Shown piece by piece: positions 25,220 through 34,015 of a DNA stretch of 60,427 nt. The DNA is from JBCCQH01 sp039024435. Its GTDB lineage: Bacteria > Bacteroidota > Bacteroidia > J057 > JADKCL01. Positions within the stretch are counted from its first letter, which is position 1. Each line of letters begins with the position of its first letter. The stretch covers positions 1-60,427 of the forward strand of contig JBCCQH010000034.1 in assembly GCA_039024435.1 (NCBI GenBank), in the 5' to 3' direction. Under the pieces are notes generated by a model. It was not told the DNA's origin, ran no database searches, and worked only from the letters and a program-made list of their open reading frames with translations. Made by a program: the position numbers and the translations under genes.

Positions 25220-25765
25220 TTACTCCTCTTTGCCGTCCGGATCCACCGCATCTGCTACTCGCAAGGTGAGCCACTTCTCGGGGCATCCCAAAGCCGTCGC
25301 AAGTTTGCGCCTCGTGGACGCCCGCATCGTCGCCAGTTCACGGTTTGTTTTCGCCATGAAATTGGCCACATTGGCCGCGCCACTTTTGCCTCCGTACCGC
25401 TCGGCGACAACTTTCAAACTGAGATTGCCGTGCTCCATGATCGCCCGCACCAATTTTCCTTCTGGATTTTCTCTGTCTTCTATCAACACTTGAGGCATAG
25501 TGGTATCAAAATACTGGTTATCAGACGTTTTATTTACCTCCGCAATCTCTCCATCGACGATCAATTCATTTTCATTCATTTTTTCATTTTTGGGTTTCTG
25601 GATCGCTCCGGCTGCCAGAAACAACTCGATTAAAACCGATTCTTGAATCCTAAAAAATGAACCCTGACCTTCTTCAATTTCCGCTTTTGGTGAATTCAGC
25701 ACCGCATGCATTACCTTCACGAGCCGAGTGGGAATGAAGAGATCATCAATTTTGAGCTTATTCAT
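25220..25765 (-). CDS. Unknown protein, possible DNA-binding C-terminal domain
   Basis: A 181-residue protein I do not recognise. The first 65 residues are mixed hydrophobic/charged (KIDDLFIPTRLVKVMHAVLN) and the middle is acidic. The last 70 (LVRAIMEHGNLSLKVVAERY ... ATMRASTRRKLATALGCPEK) have the spacing of a helix-turn-helix repressor-like domain, which is inference. The gene is more AT-rich than its neighbours. It is divergent from the thioesterase gene, and the shared intergenic region carries repeated GAACTC half-sites, consistent with autoregulation. Confidence 0.55.
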   Translation of the reverse strand: MNKLKIDDLFIPTRLVKVMHAVLNSPKAEIEEGQGSFFRIQESVLIELFLAAGAIQKPKNEKMNENELIVDGEIAEVNKTSDNQYFDTTMPQVLIEDRENPEGKLVRAIMEHGNLSLKVVAERYGGKSGAANVANFMAKTNRELATMRASTRRKLATALGCPEKWLTLRVADAVDPDGKEE

Positions 25766-25777
25766 TTTTCAAAAATG

Positions 25778-25902
25778 GAGTTCTTGAACTCATTTTTCGC
25801 CGCCACTTTTCCACCACCTGTTCATTATCGAAAAACTGAGTTCCTTCACCAGCTTTTTTGTAAGTTTGTGGGCTTTAAAATAACACGGCTTGTGAAGAAC
25901 TC
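25778..25902. promoter_or_regulatory. Repeated GAGTTC/GAACTC half-sites between divergent genes
   Basis: A perfect inverted repeat GAGTTC-tt-GAACTC lies at 25778-25791. Single half-sites follow at 25838-25843 and 25897-25902; two of the three are extended as GAACTCATTTT. The first site is 13 nt before the ATG of the 25765 gene. They could be operators for the protein encoded at 25765. Confidence 0.4.
25861..25868 (+). promoter_or_regulatory. -7 element of the thioesterase gene
   Basis: TAAGTTTG matches TAnnTTTG and lies 23 nt before the GTG start at 25892. It rules out a translation start further upstream if it is the only promoter. Confidence 0.45.
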
Positions 25903-26290
25903 ATTTTCCATTGGGGCGACCCAGACCTACCGCACCGAGGTAACCCAAGAGAAACTGGCCCGCTTTGACGCGGGGCTCGTGCATCCCGTGTACGCTACGT
26001 TTGCCTTGGGCAAAGATGTCGAGTGGGCGTGCCGTTTATTTGTCCTGGACATGAAAGAAGCCGGGGAAGAAGGTGTCGGATCTTACCTGTCCATCCAGCA
26101 CCTTGCTCCCGCCCCACTTGGCTCCCAGGTAGAGATTACCGCCACCCTCGAAGCCGTACGGGGCAACCGGGTGACCTGCTCTTTCATCGCTATCGCCAAT
26201 GGACTGCGCATCGCTGAAGGCCAACAAGAACAGCGCATTGTAAACCAGAAAAAATTCACCGAGCAGATTCAATCAATTCAACTCAAGTGA
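25892..26290 (+). CDS. Thioesterase-like hot-dog protein (FlK-like)
   Basis: A 132-residue hot-dog-fold protein. It reads VKNSFSIGATQTYRTEVTQE, then FDAGLVHPVYATFALGKDVEW (in pieces), GVGSYLSIQHLAPAP and GSQVEITATLEAV, a layout shared with small acyl-CoA/fluoroacetyl-CoA-type thioesterases. The substrate is unknown. The GTG at 25892 gives the standard family length; the reading frame stays open further upstream but would pass through the predicted promoter. Confidence 0.75.
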   Translation: MKNSFSIGATQTYRTEVTQEKLARFDAGLVHPVYATFALGKDVEWACRLFVLDMKEAGEEGVGSYLSIQHLAPAPLGSQVEITATLEAVRGNRVTCSFIAIANGLRIAEGQQEQRIVNQKKFTEQIQSIQLK

Positions 26291-27008
26291 TGCTTATAGC
26301 GGGCAATTTGACAAGGGTAGAAATGGTCGCGCTCATCATGAGCCAGAGCATCGCTGTGGTACAATACGTGGGCTTTTCCTTTCCCAGCGGTGCCACAATG
26401 CTCGCCGAATCCGGCCACTCGGTTCTCGGCACTTTCAAACAAGTTTTTTTGTTTCTGGACTTAAGCAAGTCCCAGCTAACCGCCAGTGAGCCTCCCCCAT
26501 CTAGCTATGGCCAGGGGCCGTACAGCTTTTCCTTTCTCGTAGAATTGTTGCTCCTTGGTGAGCGCCCAGCCTACCCGTTGTGCAAGCGTACTCACAAGAT
26601 CGCTCACCCGCCCGCAGCGTTGCAAAATCTCCATCTGAATTTGGTAATTTTAGTGATGGTAAACCGCTTGAATGTTTACCAGTGCTGTGTGGCGACCCAA
26701 TCGCCCCCCCATACCAAAGGCCCTACTCCATTTGCTCCGTATCTCTGTCACCCCAAGGATCAGTTCCTCGTAACCGTCCACCGGAAGCACCGCAATCAAC
26801 GATCACTTCCGAACTTGAAACGCGACTTCGACGACATTGCGGATAAAATCGTCACTGGATTCCCGGAAGTTTCCAAAGTCCTCATTGAGCCCGACCCAAG
26901 AAGCACCGTGCAGCAACCGCAAAAAATACATCGCAACAAAAATATCGATGCCCCTCTCCCGGCAGGCCGACTTATCGCTATCACCAGCACTAAAAATCAA
27001 AATTGACC
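26291..27008. other. 718-bp region without a supportable gene upstream of smpB
   Basis: Open frames exist on both strands but none has protein-like composition throughout. The minus strand shows short protein-like stretches in different frames broken by stops (for example near 26860-26990, reading FVAMYFLRLLHGASWVGLNE, and near 26490-26640, reading MEILQRCGRVSDLVSTLAQR). This suggests a decayed gene of unknown type. No tmRNA was found although smpB is adjacent. Confidence 0.45.
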
Positions 27009-27485
27009 ATGGCAAAGAAGAAAAAACAGGAAAAGCGGAACTACGCCCCTACCATTTCCAACCGCAAAGCACGATACGAATTTAAGTTCGTTGACACCTT
27101 TGAGGCCGGGATCGTCCTTTCGGGTACCGAGATCAAGTCCATCCGCTTGGGAAAAGCAAACATTGCTGAAAGCTACTGCTACTTCCGCGGCGACGAGCTT
27201 TTTATCAAGGATATGCACATCAATCCTTACGAATTCGGCAGCATCAACAACCTAGACCCAACCCGTGATCGCAAGCTGTTGCTGTCCCGCAAGGAATTAG
27301 ACAAGTTGCGCGCCAAATCAGAGGAAAAGGGCCTTACGATCATTGTCACCAAACTTTATTTCAACAAGCGCAATATTTGCAAGCTTCAAATCGCGTTGGC
27401 TCAAGGCAAGAAATTGTACGATAAGCGCGAGGACATCAAGTCCCGGGACATCAAGCGTGTCATTGATCGGGAGCTCCGATTGTAG
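27009..27485 (+). CDS. smpB: SsrA-binding protein SmpB
   Basis: SmpB binds tmRNA and brings it to stalled ribosomes. The 158-residue protein has the conserved NRKARYEFKFVDTFEAGIVL-type core, GTEIKSIR, the ESYCYFRGDELFIKDMHINP segment, and a basic tail ending KKLYDKREDIKSRDIKR. ATG 27009 is used. It converges on dprA with 5 bp between stop codons. The tmRNA gene itself was not seen in the window. Confidence 0.96.
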   Translation: MAKKKKQEKRNYAPTISNRKARYEFKFVDTFEAGIVLSGTEIKSIRLGKANIAESYCYFRGDELFIKDMHINPYEFGSINNLDPTRDRKLLLSRKELDKLRAKSEEKGLTIIVTKLYFNKRNICKLQIALAQGKKLYDKREDIKSRDIKRVIDRELRL

Positions 27486-27490
27486 TTTGA

Positions 27491-28627
27491 CTACACCGCA
27501 CTTTTATAATTGTTCCCAGCTCCCTTCCGAACCAAACCGTTAAGTTCCATATCCAGTAGGCGCCGGTAGGTCTCATCGAGGGTCATGTGCGCTTTTTCTG
27601 CGACTTCCTCTGCTTTAGCCGCTCCTGCTTTCAAGACTGTGATCAGTCCCTTATCGGCTTCATCGAGCGGCGGATCTACTCCTTCCGGCCCTTTATAGCG
27701 TTCTTTCAGCTTCACGATCATGGCTAGATCGTCGAGAATCTCTTCCGGATCGGTTACCAGCTTTGCAACTTGATCTCTTATCAACCGATTGCACCCTACT
27801 GAGGTCGTCGATCCCAATGCTCCGGGCACCGCATAAACTTCCCGATTCTGATCAAATGCAAATCGCGCGGTGATTTGTGCTCCGCCTTTTTCCCGGGCCT
27901 CGATGACGATTGTCGCATAGGACATTCCACTGATAATCCGGTTCCGTGCAGGAAAGTTGTACGCTTCCGGCCCGATTCCTGAAGGGAATTCGGTCAACAG
28001 GGCTCCGCCTGACTCCAAGATCTTCCGCGCTAAACCGGTGTGGGATCTGGGATAAATTTGGTCGAGCCCGTGTCCCAGCACGGCTGTAGTCTGGCCTCCT
28101 GCTCGCATAGCGGCTCCGTGCGCTTCCCCATCGATCCCAAAGGCCAGTCCACTCACAACGTTAAATCCGTTATGGGAAAAGGTCGTCGCAAATTTCCGCG
28201 CGATGTCCCGACCTTCTGAGCTGGGCTTCCTCGTTCCAACGATCGACACTGCCGGTTGCGAATTTAAATTGCTTTCTCCCCGCTTGTATATCACCAGCGG
28301 TGCATCATGGCAGTTTTTGAGGGTCTGCGGGTATTCGGCATCTAGGTAGGAAATCACTTCAATCTTGTGCCGATCTGCGAATTGCATTTCTTCTTCTGCT
28401 GCACTCAGACTTCTCTGCGACAGTAGGTTGGTCGCTATCTTACCTCCTACTCCGGGCACGGAGAGCAGTTGTTCTCTACTGGCTCGAAATACTTGCTGTG
28501 CGCCTCCGCAATAGGATATGAGTGCTCGGCTGGTTTTGGGTCCTAGCTTGGATATCTTACTTAGGCCCACCAAATGCAGTTTCTGCAAGGTACTTTGCTC
28601 CCATCTTTCTTTTTTCCTCTCCCCCAT
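27491..28627 (-). CDS. dprA: DNA-processing protein DprA
   Basis: DprA protects incoming single-stranded DNA in natural transformation and loads RecA. The 378-residue protein has an N-terminal helix-hairpin-helix (SAM-like) region (about 15-60), the Rossmann core with VSIVGTRKPSSEGRD, GLAFGIDGEAHGAA and FPARNRIISG, and a C-terminal winged helix (about 310-378). ATG 28627 fits the family start; the reading frame continues upstream without homology. A perfect -7 box TATATTTG ends 3 nt upstream, inside the end region of the preceding gene. Confidence 0.95.
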   Translation of the reverse strand: MGERKKERWEQSTLQKLHLVGLSKISKLGPKTSRALISYCGGAQQVFRASREQLLSVPGVGGKIATNLLSQRSLSAAEEEMQFADRHKIEVISYLDAEYPQTLKNCHDAPLVIYKRGESNLNSQPAVSIVGTRKPSSEGRDIARKFATTFSHNGFNVVSGLAFGIDGEAHGAAMRAGGQTTAVLGHGLDQIYPRSHTGLARKILESGGALLTEFPSGIGPEAYNFPARNRIISGMSYATIVIEAREKGGAQITARFAFDQNREVYAVPGALGSTTSVGCNRLIRDQVAKLVTDPEEILDDLAMIVKLKERYKGPEGVDPPLDEADKGLITVLKAGAAKAEEVAEKAHMTLDETYRRLLDMELNGLVRKGAGNNYKSAV

Positions 28628-28630
28628 CCC

Positions 28631-28638
28631 CAAATATA
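28631..28638 (-). promoter_or_regulatory. -7 element immediately upstream of dprA
   Basis: Minus-strand TATATTTG matches the -7 consensus exactly and lies 3 nt before the ATG, predicting a leaderless dprA mRNA. The -33 position (TAG) is poor. Confidence 0.4.
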
Positions 28639-28641
28639 TTA

Positions 28642-31371
28642 CTATTTTGCCGTCTTTGCTAGCATTCTCTCTTTTTTTCCTTCTCCTCTCTCTATCCAGG
28701 TGATCAGCACTGTTCCATCGTGATTTATGGCTATGGCTGGATTGAGTTGGTTTTCGGTTTCCCCTCCGATTCTGATCCCCGCAAATCCGTATTTTTTGTT
28801 GCCGTCGTCGTAGAGTTTTTGGTAGAAGACGTTGCGGTTGCCACTTGCAACTTGCTGGTTCCACGTCAGATAGAGGTAGCCGTTGCGGTTAATTGCGATT
28901 CCGTAATCGTTCCATTCTTGCATGCTTTCCCCGATGGGTACACCGTCGGCGCGGCATTGGAAGGTGCCTCCGATATCGAAGCGCTGGGCGTAGAGTTGTA
29001 CTCCAGCGGAGGCCCGATAGCGCTCATCCAGCCAGGATACCCAAAAGTAGCCCCCTGCATCACCTTGGATCATAGGCCGGGCTTGCCGGCCTTGAAAGTT
29101 GCACACAAGGATACCGTTGCGGTCCCACAGTTTTCTTCCGTTCGGCGTGATGCACTGCATAATCAGCTTTTCGTACCCATCCCCGAAGCGGCTTTCTTGC
29201 CACACGAGGTAAAGGTCATCCTCAAAATTACGGACCATGACCGGATTGCGCTGGTTGTGCGGCATCGGGACAAGGCACCGACCGCCGTATTCCCATTCGT
29301 AGATGCCAAATTCATTGATGTGCTGCACAAAAATGTTCGAGTACTCACCCCGGGAATCCATCCAGGCGATATACGCTCCCCCTTTATCATCCGAGACCAA
29401 GCTCGGCGAAACTTGCAGTCCTTTATACTTCGCAAATGGTTTCCCATCCTTTTCCCACAGTGCCTCCCCACTGTGATCTACCCGTTGGATATACAAGTCA
29501 AAATCCGTCTCGATGATCGACCGCGCATCCACCCAGCAGAGTACGACCCCTTCCTTGCCGTCCGGAACCGCCCGCAAACTGCTTTGCTCCCCGGCCGCCC
29601 CACACACCTGCACCCCATCCGAGCGCCACAGTAGCTTGCCATCGCTGGAAATACGCTGCGCAAAAATATTGTCGTCCCGTCCATTTCGGCGGTCCAGCCA
29701 CGAAACAATCACGCCCCCAACCCCATCGTCAATCAGTATCGGACGGTTCTGCTCCCCGGGCGCCATGCAGACCGGGATCCCGCCCCGCCGCCACTGCGAC
29801 GCCCCCGTATCCGATAACTTCTGAATGTAAATGTCGGGGTCATCTTTGCCATTGCGATGATCTTCCCAGGCAACAAAGAAGTGCCCGGGCCTTGCCGCAA
29901 TCAAAGTGGGGTTGGCGAGACGCGCATTGAAATCAGTGTGCTGCGCAATCAGTTCCACACCCCGCGCATCGAGCAGTGGCAGACCATTTCCGTTGATGTG
30001 CTGCAAGTAGACCTGGGCGCTGCGCACGTTTCGGGAGTCCGTCCAGCTCGACCACAATCCCCCCTGATTATCCGCCAGGATTGCCGGCTCCGTCTGTTGA
30101 TTTGAGTATTCGCAGACCACCTTGCCCTCCCGGTTCCAGGCCGGTTCCCCCAGATTGTTCAGCTTTTGCACAAATACCTTGGTTCCCTCACCATCCGTCC
30201 GCAGCCAGGAAAAAACCTGGTAGCCATAACTGGTCGCCGTGATGACCACCGGATCCCGCTCATTTTCTGGCGTCTTGACCACCGGCACGCCATTGATGTC
30301 CCACTCAAGCAGACCGTCACTCAGACGGATCATTTGCGCGTACAAATCCCAGTTGCCGTACCGACGATCCTCCCAACACAGCAGCGCCTTACTCCCCTTC
30401 TTGACGATACGGGGATTGAGCTGTTCATCTTGTGAATAACAGGTCGCAAAATGAAACAGCAATTCACCATTCGCCCGCAATCGACCCCGGTAGATGTCCG
30501 TACCGTGCGTCTCCTCGCTGTATTTCTGGTAAACAAATAAAAGACCGCCATAACCATCCGGCACCGCCGCCGGATTCTGGTGGTTTTCTTCTACCCCGGC
30601 AAATATGTCCAATCCTCCCGCCGTCCAGAAATAATTGCCTTGCTGATCCAGTTTCTGCGCGTAAAGGTTCCAATATATTCCGTTTCGAAAATCCTCCCAC
30701 ATCAAGAATAGGTGGTGATTTTCGTCTGTGGCCACCGTTACATTTTGCTGGATGCCCGGCGCAGTGACGATTGGAAGTCCTTGCTTGCGCCACCGTACAT
30801 TGCCCCCCAGATCCAGCCGCTGCGCGTAAATATCCGATTCTGATTGCCCCCGGCGGTAATCCTCCCACACGACAAAAAAGCCCTTGGCGTAGTCCGTAAC
30901 GATCTGTGGCTTGCGTTGGGCGCCGGCTTGCTCACAGATCTGCAATCCGTCCCGTCCCCAAAGTGGCTCCCCCCGGAGATTGATCCGCTGGGCGTACACC
31001 GCCGGTAAATCGCCGCCCCGGCGGTAATCTTCCCAGACCACCACCACACCGCCATATCCATCGCTCACCAAACTGAAATTGTCCTGGTTTGCCGGGTACG
31101 GACAAAGCGGAGTCCCGTCTTTCTCCCACAAAAGTGCCCCCCGCAGATCCGACTTTTGCAAGTAAATATTGTTGTACGGAACATCCTTCCGTGCACTCCG
31201 CCAACCGATGATGACCTCACTCTCCGAGGAAGCAATGACCTGCGAAGCCGTATTGTAAGACCGATAAGAAGTGGTATTGCTCCCGATGATGTCAAAAACA
31301 TCTGTATCCTGGCCCCAAAGGCACATCGGAAGAAAAAAACAGAGGAACCAACCTGTCCGCAAAATCTTCAT
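28642..31371 (-). CDS. Large secreted repeat protein (WED-RxG/YAQRLD repeats, beta-propeller-like)
   Basis: A 909-residue protein with a signal peptide (MKILRTGWFLCFFLPMCLWG). The rest is built from repeats of about 50 residues with the pattern GGxxVxWxDxRxGxxDIYAQRLDxxGxxxWxxxGxxIC. At least a dozen are visible, for example VVWEDYRRG, LMWEDFRNG, VAWEDHRNG, SWLDRRNG and WLDERYR. The spacing suits one or more beta-propellers. No protease, lipase or sorting domain is seen at the C-terminus. Likely a surface or periplasmic binding protein; function unknown. ATG 31371 opens the signal peptide. Confidence 0.75.
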   Translation of the reverse strand: MKILRTGWFLCFFLPMCLWGQDTDVFDIIGSNTTSYRSYNTASQVIASSESEVIIGWRSARKDVPYNNIYLQKSDLRGALLWEKDGTPLCPYPANQDNFSLVSDGYGGVVVVWEDYRRGGDLPAVYAQRINLRGEPLWGRDGLQICEQAGAQRKPQIVTDYAKGFFVVWEDYRRGQSESDIYAQRLDLGGNVRWRKQGLPIVTAPGIQQNVTVATDENHHLFLMWEDFRNGIYWNLYAQKLDQQGNYFWTAGGLDIFAGVEENHQNPAAVPDGYGGLLFVYQKYSEETHGTDIYRGRLRANGELLFHFATCYSQDEQLNPRIVKKGSKALLCWEDRRYGNWDLYAQMIRLSDGLLEWDINGVPVVKTPENERDPVVITATSYGYQVFSWLRTDGEGTKVFVQKLNNLGEPAWNREGKVVCEYSNQQTEPAILADNQGGLWSSWTDSRNVRSAQVYLQHINGNGLPLLDARGVELIAQHTDFNARLANPTLIAARPGHFFVAWEDHRNGKDDPDIYIQKLSDTGASQWRRGGIPVCMAPGEQNRPILIDDGVGGVIVSWLDRRNGRDDNIFAQRISSDGKLLWRSDGVQVCGAAGEQSSLRAVPDGKEGVVLCWVDARSIIETDFDLYIQRVDHSGEALWEKDGKPFAKYKGLQVSPSLVSDDKGGAYIAWMDSRGEYSNIFVQHINEFGIYEWEYGGRCLVPMPHNQRNPVMVRNFEDDLYLVWQESRFGDGYEKLIMQCITPNGRKLWDRNGILVCNFQGRQARPMIQGDAGGYFWVSWLDERYRASAGVQLYAQRFDIGGTFQCRADGVPIGESMQEWNDYGIAINRNGYLYLTWNQQVASGNRNVFYQKLYDDGNKKYGFAGIRIGGETENQLNPAIAINHDGTVLITWIERGEGKKERMLAKTAK

Positions 31372-31463
31372 ATTTCCACAGTATTGGCAGCAAATTACCC
31401 AATTTTTTGTTGCCCGCCCTGATGTTATAAACGCACTTTTTGTGGAAAAAATATTGTTTTTGC

Positions 31464-32045
31464 TTACGGTCCAAAACGTGCCGTCAAACGGGGTTCCAGC
31501 CAACGATAAACCCCATACACCAACCGTCCCGCTCCCACTCCGATCAAAGCCCCCACAATCACATCCCCCGGAAAATGAACCCCGAGATAAATCCGGCTAA
31601 GTGCCACCAATCCAGCTACCACCAAGAACCCCACCCGCCAGTACCGTGACCGATCTGCAAACACCCCCGCCAGATAAGTGGCCAGCGCAAAAAAGTTGGC
31701 CGCGTGCGACGAAGCAAAACCAAATTGCCCGCCACACTTGTTGTAGACCCGATGCACCATAGCCGCAATCTCCGGGTCGTGACACGGCCGCAACCGCGCA
31801 ACCCAAGGCTTCAACAGACCCGAAGTCAATTGATCCGAAAGCAAAATCAACAGCCCCACCAGTGCCCCCGCCACCAGCGCACTTCGCCAGCCCAAGTGCC
31901 GCACCATCACCCACAACAAAACCGCATAGACCGGAATCCACACGTACTTGTTGCTCACCCAAAACATCACTTCATCCAGCCAGGGAACGTGCGCGCCGTT
32001 CAGCGCCAGCAAAATTTCGCGGTCGAGGTCGAGCAGAAATTCCAT
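31464..32045 (-). CDS. PAP2-family phosphatase (membrane)
   Basis: A 193-residue integral membrane phosphatase of the type-2 phosphatidic acid phosphatase family. The three catalytic motifs are present: KPWVARLRP, a SSHAAN variant of the PSGH motif, and SRIYLGVHFPGD. Five or six hydrophobic segments are visible. Probable substrates are undecaprenyl pyrophosphate or phospholipid phosphates. Its ATG shares one base with the stop of the next PAP2 gene upstream (TGATG), so the two are translationally coupled. Confidence 0.9.
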   Translation of the reverse strand: MEFLLDLDREILLALNGAHVPWLDEVMFWVSNKYVWIPVYAVLLWVMVRHLGWRSALVAGALVGLLILLSDQLTSGLLKPWVARLRPCHDPEIAAMVHRVYNKCGGQFGFASSHAANFFALATYLAGVFADRSRYWRVGFLVVAGLVALSRIYLGVHFPGDVIVGALIGVGAGRLVYGVYRWLEPRLTARFGP

Positions 32046-32797
32046 CACGTATGGCGCAGCAAATTGAAAAATTGAAAAGCGATCAGCCCCCCCATTGCCA
32101 AGAGAATAATCCAGGAAAGCATAGGAAAGTGCCCAAGGCGCAGCTTATTCATCCGCGGGTGAAGCACCGGATAGAGGTACTTCAAAGCCAGTACCGCTCC
32201 ACTCGCCCCCAGCAGACTCCCGATGAAGATATCCGCCGGGAAATGTACCCCAATCACCACCCGCGTGAAACAGAGAAAGACCGTAAACAGCCCCACGACC
32301 AGCGGTAATCCCCGGTTCCACCGGTAAAGGAACCAAGCGTAAAAAACCCCGCCCGCCGCCATCACTGTAGCGTGACCGCTCGGAAAAGCCCGCGATTTAG
32401 GAGGATGGGGATGAACAATTTCTACTACGGGTAGCCCCTCAAACACCCGCGCCGGACGGTGCCAATCCGGGAACAGCACCAACTTGCCGAAAACCGCCAG
32501 CAAACCGCACAGGAAAACCGCAATCACCGCTGTGGTCGCAAACGCCGGATCACGCCGCCAAAACAGCAGCACCAGCAGCGCCGGCAAGATCAATCCATCA
32601 CCAAGGTGAGTGAAAAAGTACAAATCCGCATTGTCCAGCCACGTCCAGTGGACTTGGTTCATCCACAAGAAAGTTCCCTTATAACCTAGAGTCAGCCACC
32701 AATACAGCGAAATCCCCCAGAACCCCAGCAGGACCACCAGAAACCAGCGCAGACGGCGCAGATAATCATTCCAATTGAAATCAAGGGGTCCGATCAT
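32045..32797 (-). CDS. PAP2-family phosphatase (membrane), paralogue
   Basis: A 250-residue membrane phosphatase with motifs KLVLFPDWHRPAR, FPSGHAT and TRVVIGVHFPAD. It is longer than its downstream neighbour through extra N-terminal membrane segments (DYLRRLRWFLVVLLGFWGIS). ATG 32797 (MIGPLDFNWNDY) is chosen; the upstream extension is Arg/Gly-rich and unlike a membrane N-terminus. It may act on isoprenoid pyrophosphates or lipid A. Confidence 0.88.
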   Translation of the reverse strand: MIGPLDFNWNDYLRRLRWFLVVLLGFWGISLYWWLTLGYKGTFLWMNQVHWTWLDNADLYFFTHLGDGLILPALLVLLFWRRDPAFATTAVIAVFLCGLLAVFGKLVLFPDWHRPARVFEGLPVVEIVHPHPPKSRAFPSGHATVMAAGGVFYAWFLYRWNRGLPLVVGLFTVFLCFTRVVIGVHFPADIFIGSLLGASGAVLALKYLYPVLHPRMNKLRLGHFPMLSWIILLAMGGLIAFQFFNLLRHT

Positions 32798-32819
32798 GCC
32801 GGAAAATACGCGGATTGGC

Positions 32820-33329
32820 CTAGAAATCCGAATCGTCAAACCAGTAGAAGATTTCCCAGGGCGTGCCATCCCCATCCCGACGCATCCGCAACCTCGCCCG
32901 CCCGGTACCCGAAAAAATCGAATTCTCGTCTTCGACAATTGTCAAGTTAAAATTGCGCACCACAAATGCAGTGTCCCCCTGGACCCGGTTTTCCACGTAG
33001 AAATTCCAGTCCAGATTGATCTGCTTGACATTTCGAAACAGGTTGTAGGTCGTAAACATCTCCTGCCCCTTGTCCCAAGTCAACTCCGCCGCTTGGTCGA
33101 AATCGTAATAGACAAATGTAAAATCATTCGCAAAGAGTGGCCCATAAAGGCTGGTATCGCGGATTTCGTAAGCATTTTTGAAGTACTCAAATACCCCATC
33201 AATCGTCGTGCGATCTCCGAGAAGATTTTGGTCAGCCAAGCCATCGGGATCGTAAGCCGGAGCAAAGGGATTGCAAGCCGTCAGCGACAGCAAACCCAAC
33301 AATGCTATGAAAAAGATCCTATTGTACAT
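32820..33329 (-). CDS. Small lipoprotein, NTF2-like fold suspected
   Basis: A 169-residue predicted lipoprotein (LLSLTACNP lipobox, Cys19). The mature part has the alternating pattern of a nuclear-transport-factor-2-like domain (VFEYFKNAYEIRDTSLYGPL, then WDKGQEMFTTYN). This is a fold guess; function is unknown. It overlaps the start of its upstream neighbour's 3' end by 11 bp and resembles that protein, suggesting a tandem duplication. Confidence 0.7.
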   Translation of the reverse strand: MYNRIFFIALLGLLSLTACNPFAPAYDPDGLADQNLLGDRTTIDGVFEYFKNAYEIRDTSLYGPLFANDFTFVYYDFDQAAELTWDKGQEMFTTYNLFRNVKQINLDWNFYVENRVQGDTAFVVRNFNLTIVEDENSIFSGTGRARLRMRRDGDGTPWEIFYWFDDSDF

Positions 33330-33891
33330 AGCTTAACTTCAGGCGACTCCAACTGGAATCTATCCGAGTTTCGTAATCAATCCAGCGCGAGATTTCCCAC
33401 TCATTGAAGGAATTTACCTTGCACAGGAACTCCAACTGCCCGACAAAGCGCACCGTCAGCGAAGTGTCGGTGTGATTCATCGTCAAGTCGTACTCCCCAA
33501 TATAACGAAGAGAATCACTCGAAAAACTCTGCAGGTCCACTTCGTTCAACAAAAGTGTATTTCCCGAAGTCAAACCGAGATTTTGCCGCACATTGTTGAA
33601 CCAGGCTTGCTCGTCTTGCCAGGACCAGTCCCCCCAGATGATTTCATTGCCGGTAAAGACCGGAGTGGCAGCCTGAAAGACAAATGCATCCTGCTGAAAA
33701 CAGCGCAGATAGTTTTGCACGTTGCGTTGTCCCACCGAGCGCTGCAAATTGTCCAGCAAAATCGTGTAGTCGGTCGGGCTGATCCAGTCCGAATTGGCCT
33801 GCACTGGTGGCTCGACGTCCCGCGTGTTCAAGCAAGCGCCCAGGCCGAGCGTACCGATCACCAATAACAATATAAACCCTAAATGCCGCAT
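33319..33891 (-). CDS. Small lipoprotein, paralogue of the downstream lipoprotein
   Basis: A 190-residue predicted lipoprotein with lipobox LGLGACLN. Its mature domain (LLDNLQRSVGQRNVQNYLRC, WQDEQAWFNNVR) follows the same secondary-structure order as the gene at 32820, including a Trp-x-(D/E)-x-E-Q-type turn. ATG 33891 opens the signal peptide. The pair shares an 11-bp overlap. Function is not recognisable. Confidence 0.68.
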   Translation of the reverse strand: MRHLGFILLLVIGTLGLGACLNTRDVEPPVQANSDWISPTDYTILLDNLQRSVGQRNVQNYLRCFQQDAFVFQAATPVFTGNEIIWGDWSWQDEQAWFNNVRQNLGLTSGNTLLLNEVDLQSFSSDSLRYIGEYDLTMNHTDTSLTVRFVGQLEFLCKVNSFNEWEISRWIDYETRIDSSWSRLKLSYVQ

Positions 33892-33981
33892 AGCGATTTT
33901 CAAACAACGGCTTCGGAGACATTTGCCCCGAAGCCTGGCCAGCACCGCCCGATCCCCGATCACCGGGCACCTATATTTGAA

Positions 33982-33996
33982 CGCTCCCCGGGAGCG
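33982..33996 (-). terminator. Hairpin downstream of the DUF3108 gene
   Basis: CGCTCC-ccg-GGAGCG forms a short GC-rich stem between the DUF3108 gene end and the lipoprotein gene. No strong T-run follows on the minus strand, so this is a weak terminator call. Confidence 0.35.
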
Positions 33997-34015
33997 CTTG
34001 TTTCAATGTCGATCC

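Noticed and set aside
26287..27006. 239-codon open frame on the plus strand before smpB
   Set aside because: No domain, no signal peptide, low-complexity segments rich in Pro/His and no plausible promoter; treated as non-coding.
26291..27008. Search for tmRNA next to smpB
   Set aside because: No tRNA-like ends, TTC-loop or tag-peptide sequence were seen.
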